64,000 nucleotides of DNA from Tricholomella constricta (GCA_013368375.1 JAACJP010000049.1:215659-279658), one strand, 5' to 3'; positions 1 to 11,765 are shown, numbered from the stretch's first letter. Translations and numbers: made by a program. The notes: generated by a model from the sequence alone, not told the origin.

Positions 1-1330
1 CATCCAACAGCGCCTCCCCGATCCCCACCGGAGTGTCCGATCTCCGCCATCAACAAGCGTCCCGATCCACTAGACTGAATTCGCAGTCGCACCCGACAGC
101 ACATTGCATATCCCGCCGCCCCGCCCCGCCCTTAGCTCCACAACTACCTCCCACCCCTCCCTCCTTTGCCGTCCTCTGCATCCCTCAATGATCGCACCAC
201 GGGCGCTGGGAACCACGAGGGGTTCAGTTGTGTTGCAGGGCATAGTCGGCGGCTACCTGATAGATGATGCGATGTGCGTTCCGCAGGGGAACGGGATGGG
301 CGCTGAGAACGGGAGGGCTCACAGCAGCGCCAGCGCCGTAATAACGGCGAGTGTGCACCGGTGCAGAGGAGGCACATAGGGTTCGGAGGCGGAGGGAGGC
401 GGAGAACGCGCTCGGGGCTGGGTAGAGATGGAGGTAGATCGGGATTGAGGGTGAACGAGGAAGGGTGTAGCGTAGCATCGCCTATTACATAGACAAGAAG
501 AAGAATAAAAAGAAACGACGCTTTACGCCGTGCCCCTGTTGAATGAATACGCCTGCGGCACTCCCACCCAACGGCACACCCCCGCAGCTGACATACGCCC
601 CGTTCAGCGCGTGGCTGCCATAGCCCAGAGCGCGAGCTCGTGCACCAAGACTGGCGCCTCCGTTACGGAGGCGGGGGTGGAAGTGGGGTGATCGCAAGGG
701 CAAGAGCGGAGGGACATTTATGCAGGGGGTAGGGGAAGGGCCTTGGTTGCCGTGGTGCTGGGCGCAGTTGCGATGGCGGTGGAGGTGGGCACTACGAGGT
801 GGACAGGTCGATGTAGCGTTGGTGTCGTTGCTGAAGCGAGTGCACGAAGGATTTCCGAGTAACGGATGGTCGGAGCGGGTGGGGGCACTGAGTCCTCTTC
901 GCGCTCAACGAGCGCTCCAGGCGTAGTATAGGATGATAATAAACTGGTTAATTCGATAAGGTTAATCAATTGAAAGGATGGAAAGGCGGCGCACCGTGTG
1001 GAGACTAAAACCGACGACGTGGTTGAATCACGAGTGTCTCGAGAGCGAGCTGCCTCTGCCTCCTACACCTTCAACAGTACATCGACCAGCTCCGTTCCTC
1101 AGCACCAATTCCTCCATCCATTTAACACTGACCTCCCTCTCAAACCCATCCACCCTCCCAAACCCATCCACATCTATGCCCTCTAGAACGCTTGGCAGTG
1201 CGAGAGGAGCTGCGTCGCCGATTGGATCGCGCGCCGGAAACGGCTCGCGGCGCTGTGTCGTAGGGTGCTGCTGTGTGCGTCGGCACAGGGCTTGACGACC
1301 TGCTCCGCTTCGACAAGGAGGAGCTGGAGG
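1..1330. other. GC-rich degenerate coding-like region
   Basis: No complete gene is seen. The first 150 bases resemble the sequence around 25,750-25,880 (cytosine-rich serine/proline-coding type), so this is probably another diverged copy of the GC-rich family found from 25 kb onward. Around 1,190-1,340 short frames such as LDDLLRFDKEELEAVR look like exon remains, but they cannot be joined into one frame. Frames here are open on both strands because of base composition, so I do not call any of them a gene. Confidence 0.35.
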
Positions 1331-1790
1331 CTGTGAGGGTGAGAGGGTTAAGCTGAGGAGAGCTGCGGTTTAGGGAAGGGACGTACTGTCTATCCTTTAT
1401 GATTTCTGTGGTGACCTTTCCGAAGTCGCGGCCCCCGTGTGTGATTTTGAGTCGAGAGCAGCCGTTGCGTGCAGTTTATGTTTTCTGTAGATAACAATGT
1501 CAATTGTCAGATGCCGCTAGCGAATAAAGTCATCGTATTATAGCCCGTACCATTCCTTTGCTCGGTTGCGCAGCGCTGTTAACGCTGCCATGGTCAGTTC
1601 CACGATGAGGCCGTTGTAACTACTCCAAACACAACGATCGCTTTCGTTCCTTCGTCTTCATAGAAAGTTTTGTATTCCAGTGGGCAGTAGCCGCAGATTC
1701 GAGGCGGGCAGAGCAGTTCCTTGAATGTACTTGAAAGAAGGAAGCAAATGCAAACAATCCCTGACATGTCCGATCACCAGATCACATCTC
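1331..1790. other. no recognisable feature
   Basis: Non-coding in appearance, with stops in all frames. It could be the decayed upstream region of the GET3 pseudogene that follows. Confidence 0.4.
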
Positions 1791-1794
1791 ATTC

Positions 1795-2600
1795 GCCTGC
1801 AATCTCTGATCAGCCCATCGACCTCCTGCCATCGACGCTTCAGGACGTGCTTTACCAGACCAGCACTATAGAGATCTTCTGTGGTAGGTTCCTCCTTCGC
1901 CTGTGTCCCTACCGCTCACTTAATGCTATCAATATCACCCAGGTGACAAACGAGTAGTACATTCGCCTCGAACCCGACTACAGGTAAAACCATGACCTCG
2001 TGCTCGCTCGCGATCCAATTCGCCCAAGTCCGTATCAGTGCTGCCGGTCGTACGTCTCCCATTCTCCCATTCATGCATACTGGACTCACTCCTCACTTTC
2101 CAGTCAACCGATCCCGCACGCAACCTGTCCGACGCCTTTGGGCCAAAGTTTTCCAAAGACGCGACAAAGGTAAACCGTCTGGCTTCCAATTGACAACCTC
2201 TTTGCCATGGAGATTGACCCGACTAGTTCCATCCAAGAGGTGGTCGAGCAGTGAGTGATTCTTCTTCTTTTCTCTTAAGCCGCTCACACTGATCTCTTAT
2301 GCATTACCTCTGGGAAAACAGAGGACTCAGACGTCATATGGGCTCGATGATGCAGGACCTCGCATTCACCATCCCCGGCGTGGACGAAGCCATGTCCTTT
2401 GCTGAGATAACGAAGTACGTGTGTCTTCCTTCCCACTCAAGCCCTGACGTAGCCACGCACGCCAGGTTTGTCAAGTCAATGGAATACTCCATGGTCGTGT
2501 TCGAAACTGCCCCGACCGGCCATACGCTGCGTTCCTCTCCTTCCCAACCGTGCTTGAGCCATCGACTCCGACGGCTCCTGGGCCCGCATGGAGCAGTGTG
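1795..2600 (+). pseudogene. GET3: GET3/ASNA1 ATPase pseudogene, 5' part
   Basis: GET3 is the cytosolic ATPase that carries tail-anchored membrane proteins to the GET1/2 receptor at the ER. The exon remains occur in family order: LPSTLQDVLYQTSTIEIFCG before the P-loop, [16 protein letters not shown] after it, [54 protein letters not shown] and [19 protein letters not shown], which holds the switch II region. Introns with GT-AG ends lie near 1887-1978, 2053-2100, 2251-2320 and 2415-2465. Damage: the deviant Walker A is reduced to a bare GKT, there is a stop after KVNRLASN, D is replaced by E in the switch motif, and the frame shifts right after HTLR. The C-terminal half (zinc-binding CxxC and client-binding helices) is absent. 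Family identity is firm and it is non-functional. Confidence 0.8.
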
Positions 2601-4290
2601 AGGCGGGCACTCTGACTCCGCAACCCATTTTCCCTGAGGTCTCGTCGCCGGATCGCAAGGTAAGCTCAGCCCATTCCATTCCTATACTTGATTTCCATAC
2701 GTATCCTAGGTTCTTAAGGCGCTATGGATACCGCGGTTGCCCTCTCCGGAATCCCTCGATCGACCGGCATTTCTGCTCCGGCGTCATAATGAAGGACCAC
2801 TAACTCTTTCAGGGCTCACTAAGGGTGCCGCGCGCGGCCGGAACAAGTACGTTCTCATAGATTGTGGACGAGCTGCTGAGAAAGATGTTAATACGATGCT
2901 GCAGCCTAAAGCGAGATTTCAGCAGACGCAGTGTGTGCCGCATATGCTGATCTGACTTTGGTTTTTTTACAGGGTCTCATCGAAGAACAAGCTTGCGCTG
3001 GTCGACTTGCACAGGCTCATTGCGCCTGCGTTCGCCGTGCCGTAGTTGCTTTATTTTGTAGGATGCAACGTGGAAAGCATGTCATTGTAGATAACAAATT
3101 ACATCCTTTTGCACTAATCTACCTGTCCTCAGTATCCCTGATGTTCGTGAATCAAATGCTGAGCGGCGGCGTCCCTGCGAGGTGCATTGATTCAATAAGT
3201 CGCGAACAAAAGGCATAGCTCTACTACACACCTTGCGTTCCCAATACCTGAGTCTGTTCCACGAAAGTCTCCCTGCAGCTCGTCATCCGCCAATCGGTAT
3301 CACGCCGATGCTTGAAATTTTTGAGGAGCTGTGAATTGCAATCGTTGACACATCATGGACGCGGTACAACACAACGAATCAAAAACACAATGGCACTCAC
3401 CTCAGGTCGTCCTGGATCTCTCGTTCAAACGTACAGGTGTTCGCAATAGCCCTCCCCTTTCTGCCCACCCGCCTCATCAAATCAGTACCTTGCACATGTA
3501 TGCGTGCGCCGTTCGGGTTGAGAGAGGGAGGAAGCGACAGCCGAAAGTGGAGATCAGAGTGCGATGGGGCCTAGGCACAGCCGGCTGCATGATTCATATG
3601 GTACGTACTCAGGGCAACGAGTCAGAACTATCCGTCTGTCAAAAGAAATAGGCTAGGAGCTCACCAGCGGCATCACTGTAAGGGATGAATCGAAGCACAG
3701 ATTGCAAGTGAGACCAGAGCAGAGCGCAGTCCTACAGTCGTTGATGATCCGGGAGCAAAAACGCTCGTGTTGGTCCTGCACGCGGAGGATGCTCCGATGC
3801 GGGGGTAAAGGGAGGGAGCAGCTGATATGAACCACAGATCAGTATATACTAGTACGCAATCGACACAAAGCGGAAAAGGAGGCAGGGAGCCAGAGGGAAG
3901 GAGAAGAGACGAAGGAAAGACAGATGCGCATTAACTACATACCATCCCAACGACGACGTGTTCTGTTCCTCCGTGGTCTGAAGGTTGAGGGCATGGTGGA
4001 AGCGCGGAAATGGAGGAGCCCCAATGTACAGACCCATCAGAAGGACGAGGACTGCGTCGATGAAGAGCGGGTACCTCTATGTTGTTATCCTCAGCGGAAG
4101 TTCGACCGTGGGTGGAGCAAAGTAGTCGGCGGTGGTGGCGGTTGCGATGGTGGAGGCAGCTGCCTCCGGCTGCGTGAGTTCCGCGTTCGCAATCAGCGCT
4201 GTTGAGGCCGCTGCTGCTGTGTGTTCCACAGGCGCATCCTATGGTTTTGATTAACACAAATTCAGTAGCCGCGAATGAAAATGACGAATA
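2601..4290. other. unassigned stretch, gene remains not recognised
   Basis: Short open frames (for example 2,736-2,955 and 3,355-3,651 on the plus strand) show no family I know. The segment near 3,100-3,250 contains cattgattcaataagtc and its flanks resemble 52,170-52,310, which suggests a small dispersed repeat. Nothing else can be supported. Confidence 0.35.
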
Positions 4291-4600
4291 GAGCTTTAAC
4301 GTACCAGCCTTGGACTTTCCTCTCCTCCGTCGATTACACAGCAGTCAATGCCTTGTCCATCGAGGTATCCGGGCGCCCAAGGAGCGGGACGCTGAGCGTG
4401 AAGCGGCTCATGAACGGGTGAGCATCGAGGGGCGCGGTCACACCGCTCGCTGTCAGTGTCAGCGTCACTGCCGCTGCTGGTGCTGGTCGTGATATCTGGG
4501 GATGAGAGTGAGGTGGGTGGCGGGGACGGCACGGTTGTGGCTGTGGAGAGGCTTGTCGATGGAGGAAAGGATGATGAAAGCGATGCGGCACTAGTGGGCA
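4205..4600 (-). pseudogene. fragment of unknown gene family, copy 1 (SRFTLSVPLLGRP)
   Basis: On the minus strand an exon ends in MSRFTLSVPLLGRP, MDKALTAV. The next exon, after an intron of about 65 nt ending near 4,240, begins DAPVEHTAAAAST and runs to about 4,063. The same two-exon pattern (FTSRFTLSIPLLGRP, LDKAVATV, then DAPVENTTNPER) occurs on the plus strand at 48,590-48,900, so both are copies of one gene whose function I do not recognise. The rest of the gene is not present here. Upstream on the same strand lies the TatD remnant. Confidence 0.5.
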
Positions 4601-4614
4601 GCAGGAAGGGTCCT

Positions 4615-5012
4615 TACGGATGCACGCCTGCGAGAAACGGCGTCAAATGTTGCTGCACGATGGCAGAGAGGGTGGGACTTACCCATGACGAACTAATACT
4701 CCATACCCCCCCAAAACTCGCTCGATCCTCTGGTTCCACCACCCTGTCAGCGAAGGTCCTCCAGATCTTCTCCACAGGCCTCGTACCATACATCCACAAT
4801 GGCATCACCCATGCCGTCCCCCGTACATCTTCTTCACAAAGTCATGCGACACCATTGGGCTTTCCCCGTTTGTACATGTTCCGAGACGACGAAGACGTCG
4901 AGGCCAGGTGCGTGTGCGTGTCCAGAAGGGCAGATGGCGTCGGGAGGAGCAGGGATTCTTCAGAGGGGGTGCTAGACATTTTTCTTTGCCATTTTGCGGT
5001 GGTATGAGGGTA
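4615..5012 (-). pseudogene. TatD-family deoxyribonuclease pseudogene, N-terminal part
   Basis: TatD enzymes are metal-dependent DNases with a TIM-barrel amidohydrolase fold. On the minus strand an ATG near 4,980 opens a frame containing LLDTHTHLAS, which fits the first metal-binding DxHxH motif. Then come FVKKMYGGRHG, GDAIVDVWYEA, RPVEKIWRTFADRVVEPED and, across a possible intron, YGVLVRHG joined to GVHP, in the order seen in fungal TatD proteins. These pieces lie in different frames and are separated by stops, so the gene is broken. The catalytic C-terminal two thirds is missing. Confidence 0.65.
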
Positions 5013-6305
5013 TTCTGAAGGTCAAGGAGCGTGTACGGGGGAGAATAGACTGGCAAGAACGCAGCATGGAGATCACCGTTGACTGCTCGGATCGCTGGCG
5101 CCAGAAAATCTTTATCTTATCTGATCCTTCCAGCTATGAGCGTCCTCGACGGATCCAATCTATTCAAGTTCTATCTGTGCGCTGGGTTCTCTCGAGTCTC
5201 ACTGACATGCAGCCCAGACAAGTTGGACCTCACGCGCGCTCGCAATTAGCTTGTCCATTTATCCATCTTCCGTCTATCCCGAGACGTGCGCAACTGCATC
5301 TTGTGACTTGCAGGCAACTGTAAGCTGGACCTTTACTTTCGTGCCACATCTCTACGGGGCCGTCGGAGTGGCTTCCTTCATAACTTTTTTGTATCTTCCC
5401 CTGTACATGTTCTCCGAAATTTGGTATGCTCCTGTCTGCGCCCGTCTGAACGGCACTCGAATATCTTTTATGCAGACCATGTGGTACCTGTCTCTTTCTT
5501 CGCCATCGCTCTGCAAACCGTGCAACGCCTGGGTCGACCCCACACCTTCATCGCGCCTCTGTAGCCTTAACCCTTAACACATTCGACCGTTCTGACGACC
5601 ACCACAGAATCCAAGCCTTCCGCCGTCTCTCAGTCTGCATCCCCCCCCCGCCTTCTGCGTCTTCGCTTTTGCCATAGCGCTCCCTGTTTGCCAGTTCTCG
5701 TCACGTCCTTAGACATTGGGCTGTAGATTATTCATATCTGGTGCGCATGTCCTTGATTGTCTTTTGAGCGAGGGGTGCAGCTGCGATCCTATTTGCGTTT
5801 TTGGGAAGGATGGCTGGGAGTGGGAGTGGGTTGCGGAGTGGAGATGCTGCGCTTGTACGGTAGAGCAATCGAGACTCCAGAGCGGGTAAAATTGAGAAGC
5901 GCAGTGGTGGGTGAGCCGTTTCTTTTATTTTGCCCCCTTATCGAGCATATAAAAATCGTTTCTTTTAATTGAAGTCACACAAGGAATACAGAATACAGAT
6001 ACTCGGAAGAAAAGTGCTTGGGAGAGGTCACCAAAAGTCATCTGCTCTACACGAACCTTTTCAAATTTCGAGGACGAAGCGGTCGCCAGCGAGCTCATCG
6101 AGGACCTGTACGGAAGCCCGAAGGACCTGCCGATGGAGCAGCCGGGGTCGGCCGCTGTCAGGAAAGTGTAGGCTTGGCCTCGTCCCATACGATGGCTATG
6201 GATGCCTGCAGGAGCGCACTACAGGCAAAGGCTAACATAGGTACACGTTCGGTTATCTACTGCTGAGTCAATGCAACCTGGGTATATTTGAAGCGACGAG
6301 TCCCT
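5013..6305. other. unassigned, weak exon-like pieces
   Basis: Between 5,180 and 5,580 a plus-strand frame encodes hydrophobic stretches (VPHLYGAVGVASFITFLYLP) that could be decayed membrane segments. A polypyrimidine tract precedes 5,650. At 6,082-6,168 a short clean exon-like frame reads EDEAVASELIEDLYGSPKDL and ends in a stop. None of these matches a family I can name. Confidence 0.3.
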
Positions 6306-6307
6306 GC

Positions 6308-6765
6308 ACGTCTTTCATGCACTGCTCCCTCGTCTGGCCTCTGCGGGTGCATGTACCCTTCTGTGCTCCGAGTCCGAAGCCCCGAGCCCGAAGCCCCTTG
6401 TGGCCAAAAAGTTGTCTTGCAGGTTCAGCTACAACCGTCGTTTTAATATAGTCAACTTGTCTTACAATCCTTTTATCATTTCCCTACATACTAGTTGATG
6501 AGGTGTATATTTTGTATACCGGAATTACTTATCTAACATAGTCAGTTTTAATAAATTCCAAATTCCGAGTGTTGCCTGTGCCCAAAGCCCGAAGCCCCAA
6601 TCACATGCTGGAAGCCCAAAGCCCGAAGCCCCGATACCCGTGCTCAAAGCCCGAAGCCCCGCAGCCTCGAGCCCATGCCCGAAGCCCCCAGCTTTTGCCT
6701 CAAGCCTGTGCCCTGAGCCCATGCTTTGTAAATGCGATCCCGGTCCGTTTGCTTGCGAGCATGGG
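6308..6765 (+). repeat. GAAGCCCC minisatellite, composite repeat locus A
   Basis: A degenerate tandem repeat of units such as cccgaagccccaatcacatg and agcccgaagcccc, densest at 6,365-6,400 and 6,575-6,725, with an AT-rich interval between. The left edge (tctttcatgc...ggtgcatgt) is shared with locus B at 35,218. It directly precedes the palindrome array, as at loci B and C. Confidence 0.85.
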
Positions 6766-7240
6766 TGCATCCTCACTGAGGGTACCATGCACATTGTTCT
6801 ATTTATTGTTCTCTGCACATTTGGGAACATGTCCAAATTGCAGGCATGGGCGCACCCTCACTGAGGGTGCCATGCACACATGTCCAAAGGAAATACAAAT
6901 TGCGGGCATGGGCACACCCTCACTGAGGGTGCTGTGCACGTCTTTTGATCTACTGTTCTCCGCATGTTTGGGAAGATGTCCAAATTACAGGCATGGGCAC
7001 ACCCTCACTGAGGGTGCCGTGTACACATGTCAAAATAAAATGCAAATTGCAGGCATGGGCGCACCCTCACTGAGGATGCCATGCATGTCGTTCCATCTAC
7101 CATTCTCACACATTTGTGAACATGTCTGATTTGCGGGCATGGGCACACCCTCACTGAGGGTGCCATGTACACATGTCCAAATAAAATGCAAATTGCAGGC
7201 ATGGGCACACCCTCACTGAGGGTGCCATACATGCATGCCG
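6760..7240 (+). repeat. tandem array of 19-bp palindromes, locus A
   Basis: Seven copies of the palindrome GCACCCTCACTGAGGGTGC (variants allowed) lie at about 6,766, 6,851, 6,911, 6,989, 7,049, 7,145 and 7,206. They sit in a repeating unit of roughly 60-95 bp that also contains caaattgcaggcatggg before and a purine-pyrimidine catgcacacatgtccaaat after. Each palindrome can form a 9-bp stem around a single C. The intervening DNA is itself repeated, so these are not unique spacers. Confidence 0.9.
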
Positions 7241-8450
7241 AAATCAAAAATCTGATGGCTATAAATTACGTATGACTAGTGGCGCATTTTCGTGAGATGT
7301 TGTTTGAGTGGTACGTTCTAGCAACACATTTGAGTGAGCCTTGGCCATACGCAACAACAACTTTCACTGCAACCGATGTAGCCAATGAGCGACAGGTCAA
7401 GGAGGTGTGTACTTCTTTTGTTGTGATCCCGACGGACGGTTGGATTTCTCGCGGGAATGGGTGCACCCTCACTGAGGGTGCCGTGCATACATGTTTAAAC
7501 AAATGCAAATCAAAGCAAAAATGCCAGCGAGGCAATGTGAAATCTGACGTGCGGTCTGTTTGCTCGATAGCAAGCCAGTATTCTGAGCGAGTATAATAGA
7601 TCGAACTAGCTACGTACGACTAGCGGCAGTATAATAGATCGGACTAGCTACGTACGGAAGTTTGCTTGCAGCGAGATGCAAGTCAAATCAAACACACTGC
7701 ACATGATTGTTCCTGACAATGCAAATCTAACGCCAGCAAGGCAACATAGAAGCTGATGCGCAACACGGGCAATTTGCGTGAACACTAGTATTCTCAGCAA
7801 GTACAATAAATTACGTACCACTAGCGGGACAGTTTTATGATGTTCCTGACGACGCAAATCCAACGCTAGCGAGGCAATGTAGAATCTGACGGGCGGTCTG
7901 CTTTGCATAAAAGCTAGTATTCTCAGCAAGGACAATAAATTATGTATGACTAGTGGCATGTTTTGACGAGATGTCGTTTGAGTGATACGTTCTAACGAGA
8001 GCGAGGGAGGGTGTAGGGATATCTTTGGGCATACGCAACAATGACTTTCACTGCAATTGACGTAGCCGATGAGCGACAGGTCAATACGTTCTAGCAACAC
8101 AATAACCGATGAGTGACGGGTGAAAGCCATTGAAGTCGAGCTCTGTGGTGTGTACTTGTTTTGTTGTGATCCTGACAGTAAGTTTGCTTGCGTGAACGTG
8201 GTTGTGCATGCGTGTGCTGATCGCAACGGTTAGCATTCCTTTGAAGCTCAAGAGAAAAAATGTACGGCTACATATGCTGTTGGGGATTGTTGATGCTTGG
8301 TTGTCACTGATAGACCTTTCGAACCGTCTGGCTGATGCTTTCAGGAACATGAGCTGCGACTGAACGTGGTGCGTGGGAGGCGACTGGCATACGTGACGGA
8401 TGGCGTACCTGGCGAGTGGCGTACCCGGCGACCGGTTAGAGGTTATCTAG
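7240..8450 (+). repeat. satellite sequence, single diverged copy, locus A
   Basis: About 1.2 kb homologous to the tandem satellites of loci B and C. It contains the same ordered blocks: gacaggtcaaggaggtg, a palindrome near 7,460, repeated agcgaggcaatgtagaatctg / ctcagcaagtacaataaatta blocks, and the ending ggcgaccggttagagg. Only one unit is present and it is more diverged than the arrays. Small open frames inside it are shared between loci by descent of the repeat and are not called as genes. Confidence 0.85.
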
Positions 8451-8491
8451 AGGCTGCTAGGGTTCAACTAGGGTGTGAAGATATTTTTACT

Positions 8492-8745
8492 AGGGTGCAG
8501 GGTGCAGGGTGCAGGGTGCAGGGTGCAGGGGGCAGGGGGCAGGGGGCAGGGTGCAGGGTGCAGGGTGCAGGGTGCAGGGGGCAGGGGGCAGGGTGCTGCA
8601 AGGGGCAGGGTGCTGCAGGGGACAGGGGGCAGGGTGCTGCAGGGGACAGGGGACAGGGTGCTGCAGGGTGCAGGGTGCAGGGTGCAGGGTGCAGGGTGCA
8701 GGGGACAGCGGAGGACAGGGTGCAGGGAACAGGAGACGGGGTGCA
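8492..8745 (+). repeat. 7-bp GGGTGCA minisatellite
   Basis: About 250 bp built from GGGTGCA with variant units GGGGGCA, GGGGACA and GGGTGCTGCA. Because the period is 7 and the unit has no stop in most frames, long spurious frames open on both strands. The plus strand is rich in G-runs spaced by four bases. Confidence 0.95.
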
Positions 8746-8899
8746 GGATTGTACACAGTATGTGAGCGCGTGGTGTAAATGTCTCATATCATTTATTCAA
8801 AATGATCATGCCTTGCGCCACGCATACGCCACACGCGAAACTCCTTAACGACGTTGACTCACCACTCTACATTATCAAAACTGCTTTACTTGTAGAAGA

Positions 8900-9700
8900 T
8901 GATCCAACCGCGTGAACTCGAGGCACAGTGAATGAGCGAGAACTCATCTGAGAAGAGGAGCAACAGACAGGGCTGAACTCGTCTCAGACGAGGGAAAGCA
9001 AACAGTCATTCCAAGACGGGCCTGAACTCATCTCAGACAAGAGACAGCAAACGCGTCTCAGACGAGAGACAGCATTCTCAACGAGGTGAACATGTCATGG
9101 ACTACTCCCCAAGTGGACACCGCTGGAAACGAGAAATGAAACATCCGAGTTAGAGAATGAAACACCCAAGACATATACACCCACCCGGGACTCAGTGGAC
9201 ATCGTCGGAGACGAGGAAGGAGGGATCGGCGCACCTGCCAGGGACTACTCCCCGGCAGTGGACGTCGTCGGAGACGAGGAAGGAGGGACACATGATGTGC
9301 ACACCTGCCAGGTACTACTCTCCGGCAGTGGACGCCGTCAGGGACGAGGAAGGAGGGACCGAACAACAAACGGGCAAGCCACAACTCGTCGCAGACGAGG
9401 AACACCAGACGGGCGACAACTCTTCTCAGACGAGGAGCAGCAGACAGGCGACAACTCGTCTCAGACGAGGAACAGCAGACGGGCAGGAACTTGTCGCAGA
9501 CGAGGAGCAGCAGTTCAGCAAAATGTTCATGCCAGGGACTACTCCCCGGCATCCCACATCGTCGCAGAAGAGATAGGCAAGACCAACGATACATACACCT
9601 GCCAGGAACTACTTCCCGGTAAGAGACATTGTTGAAGTAAAGATACAAGCCGGCGATACGTAATGGCTATGCCAGAGACTACTCCCCGGCAGACTAGATC
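8900..9700. repeat. minisatellite field 1 with CTCGTCTCAGACGAG palindromes
   Basis: Two interleaved units occur. One is the palindrome CTCGTCTCAGACGAG (for example near 9,441 and imperfect forms at 8,990-9,070 and 9,395-9,510). The other is a unit of about 55-60 bp containing gccagggactactccccggc, agtggacgtcgtcg and gagacgaggaaggagg. The field is the same type as 12,541-13,567. No gene is supported here. Confidence 0.85.
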
Positions 9701-10369
9701 GCGCCGTCACGTTAGAGGTGCCGTGGTAGTGATGATCGTGAAGGATAAGGTGCACAAGTTCAACAGTACTACTACCATCGAACCTATACACCTGCTGCAG
9801 GTGGGTGGAGCTGATGGTGTTGGAGGAGCATGTACTTACAAATTTGCGCCCATGGTGTCACGCGACACACGTGGCATACTCGTCTTTTCGTGCTTGAACT
9901 TCGTTTGCGCCCATGATTGATACTTTATATTCACCTACATATACAAACACAAGCTCTACTAGTGTAAAGGTGGGATACGATTCCGGATGTCCCTTGAGCC
10001 GTTAGTAAGGGTTTGTCCCATCGAAGACTGGTAATCCCTTCATTCGACTCATCAGCAAAATGACATGCACTTATTTGATGACTTAGATGGCTTAGGAAAG
10101 ACTAAAAGACAGATAAGCTGGTAAAGACGCGAAGTTGGCCTGTCTTTTCAAATCCTAGTCGGGTTCCTTGGCAAAGACAAATTCTACTTAGTTCATGTCT
10201 TTTCAAAGGCCACACGGCTTTGTCAAGTCAAAACATACTTTCAATAGTATAAGTCATTTTACAAAAGCCCCAGGGCTTGGTGTCGTACCAGTTTCAGAGG
10301 TTTTAGGGTACGTCCAAAGTCCACTATGCTGTCCGCAAAAGGGGCTTAGCAGAAACCGTGGATCAAGGA
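9701..10369. other. no recognisable gene
   Basis: AT-balanced sequence with stops in all frames. The part from about 10,300 may hold decayed upstream exons of the KRE6/SKN1 pseudogene that starts clearly at 10,370. Confidence 0.4.
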
Positions 10370-11300
10370 GCATGATCCGTATTCTCGGATTGCTTACTTC
10401 CTCACCTATGCTATGATGTTTCTGGGCATCGTAGGTGGAGCCCTCCAGTGCTGGACTGGATGGAGGGTCGTTCCCCTCATCAAGGGCAACTTTGCCTGGT
10501 CATGGACGAAAACTTTGAGTCCGAAGAGGGTGCGTTTAGTGCGAATGGTAAGGGAGGTTGATATGAGCGGATTTGGGTGAGCACATTTTCACGTCTGACT
10601 GAAGCGAGCATAAAGTTAACGGTTGATACAGTAACGGCGAATTCGAGATGACCACGGCCTCAAAGAACAATTCATTCGTCAAAGACGGCCGGCCGTCTTT
10701 ACATCGCATCCACCCTCACTTCAGATAACCTCAGCGCCGCTGCCATCGAGGATGGATACGTGTACAACATCACTGGTTGCACCTACAACATTACGCGCGG
10801 GCTTTCCTACACCGATCCTTTAGCTGTTTCGGCGACAAACATCAGCAACATCGCCTCAGACGATGACTTCGATCTCGAAGGATACGTCCAGGCCTGCTCT
10901 GCCATCAGCAATACCACCGTCGGGACAGATAATCAACCCCGTTCAAAGCGCGCGAATCAGCACGAAAAGAAGCGCTAGTACCAAGTTCGGGAAGGTCGAG
11001 GTCCGGGCTAAGATTCCTAAGGGGTGCGTGCTCGCGAGATTTCTTCCTTTCTATAGGGTCGCTAATCTTTTTTCCAGTGATTGGGTGAGCTGCGCCAATA
11101 CTGGACCGCGTGTGCATGTGGCGAACGCTAACTTTTTTATGTAGCAGTGGCCAGCTATCTGGATGCTCCCTGTTGATAACAAGTATGGACCGTGGCCCCT
11201 AAGTGGTACGTTCATATCATCCTCTTTGTCCTGTGACGTTACGTTGCACCCTTTTACATATTGTGTCTCCTACAGGTGAAATCGACATCATGGAAGCAGT
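10370..11300 (+). pseudogene. KRE6/SKN1-type glucan synthesis protein (GH16) pseudogene
   Basis: KRE6/SKN1 proteins are Golgi/plasma-membrane type II membrane proteins with a GH16-like domain, needed for beta-1,6-glucan in the fungal wall. Seen in order: a membrane segment YFLTYAMMFLGIVGGALQC, a juxtamembrane RVVPLIKGNF, LVMDENFESEEGAF, REVDMSGFG, then after an intron NGEFEMTT, TASKNNSFVKDGRLYIASTL, GYVYNITGCTYNITRG, KRSASTKFGKVEVRAKIPKG, WPAIWMLPVDNKYGPWPLS and finally GEIDIMEA, the start of the GH16 catalytic motif. Frames change between 10,490 and 10,560 and again around 10,925. Everything after the first catalytic glutamate is missing, so no active domain remains. Fungal identity of the window rests partly on this fragment. 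Confidence 0.85.
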
Positions 11301-11765
11301 GCGTATTCACCCGCCCTCCTCTCCCTTTTTATTTCTTATATCATGGACAGACACTAGTGAGGCCGTTGGGGACCCGTTCCGTCCCCAATCGGCCTCGCGA
11401 CCTGGAGGCCTGGCGACTTGCGCCTGGCCTTCCACTCCCAAACTCACAAGTGCCTATCTATAGAATATAATATTACGAACTAATGGCGAATGGAAAACGA
11501 CATAAGATAATGCAACCGTCGACGTGGTCTTAGATAAGTGAGTATTCAAAAGGTGTGTACTAAATAGGCACTCTATGCTCCAGGAGGTATTCAGAATATA
11601 CTTACGTCAAGGAATTCACTGTTGTCTTAACTTGAATCGACTATTAATACTGTTTATTCTGTCCTTATAATGCGACTGTCGACGCGTTCTCGGTTCAATT
11701 GCAACTTCGACCTTTCCGACCACAATCAATTTCAATCGTCAAGAAATCAAGCAAACCGACCAAAG
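11301..11765. other. intergenic, includes likely promoter of the small gene
   Basis: The KRE6 homology stops at the intron after GEIDIMEA. Near 11,368 lies a short inverted repeat, ttggggacccgttccgtccccaa, with 7-bp arms. The region 11,690-11,760 (cgacctttccgaccacaatc) is pyrimidine-rich and precedes a clean GTAAGT donor, as expected for a 5' untranslated leader. Confidence 0.35.

Noticed and set aside
2863..2940. Second conserved gene after GET3 (IVDELLRK-like piece)
   Set aside because: Too short and broken. No consistent neighbouring exon supports any family.
6760..7240. CRISPR-like array of palindromic repeats with spacers
   Set aside because: The DNA between palindromes is itself repeated (gcaaattgcaggcatggg and catgcacacatgtccaaa), spacing varies, no cas-like genes occur, and the window is fungal. 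It is a tandem repeat with a hairpin in each unit.
8366..8848. 160-codon open frame rich in Gly/Gln/Val, and opposite-strand Pro/Cys frames
   Set aside because: They arise from the 7-bp GGGTGCA repeat, which is open in several frames on both strands; there are no splice signals or coding context.
9058..9648. 196-codon minus-strand frame and 139/146-codon plus-strand frames
   Set aside because: They lie in the minisatellite field; all frames are open through the repeat sequence.
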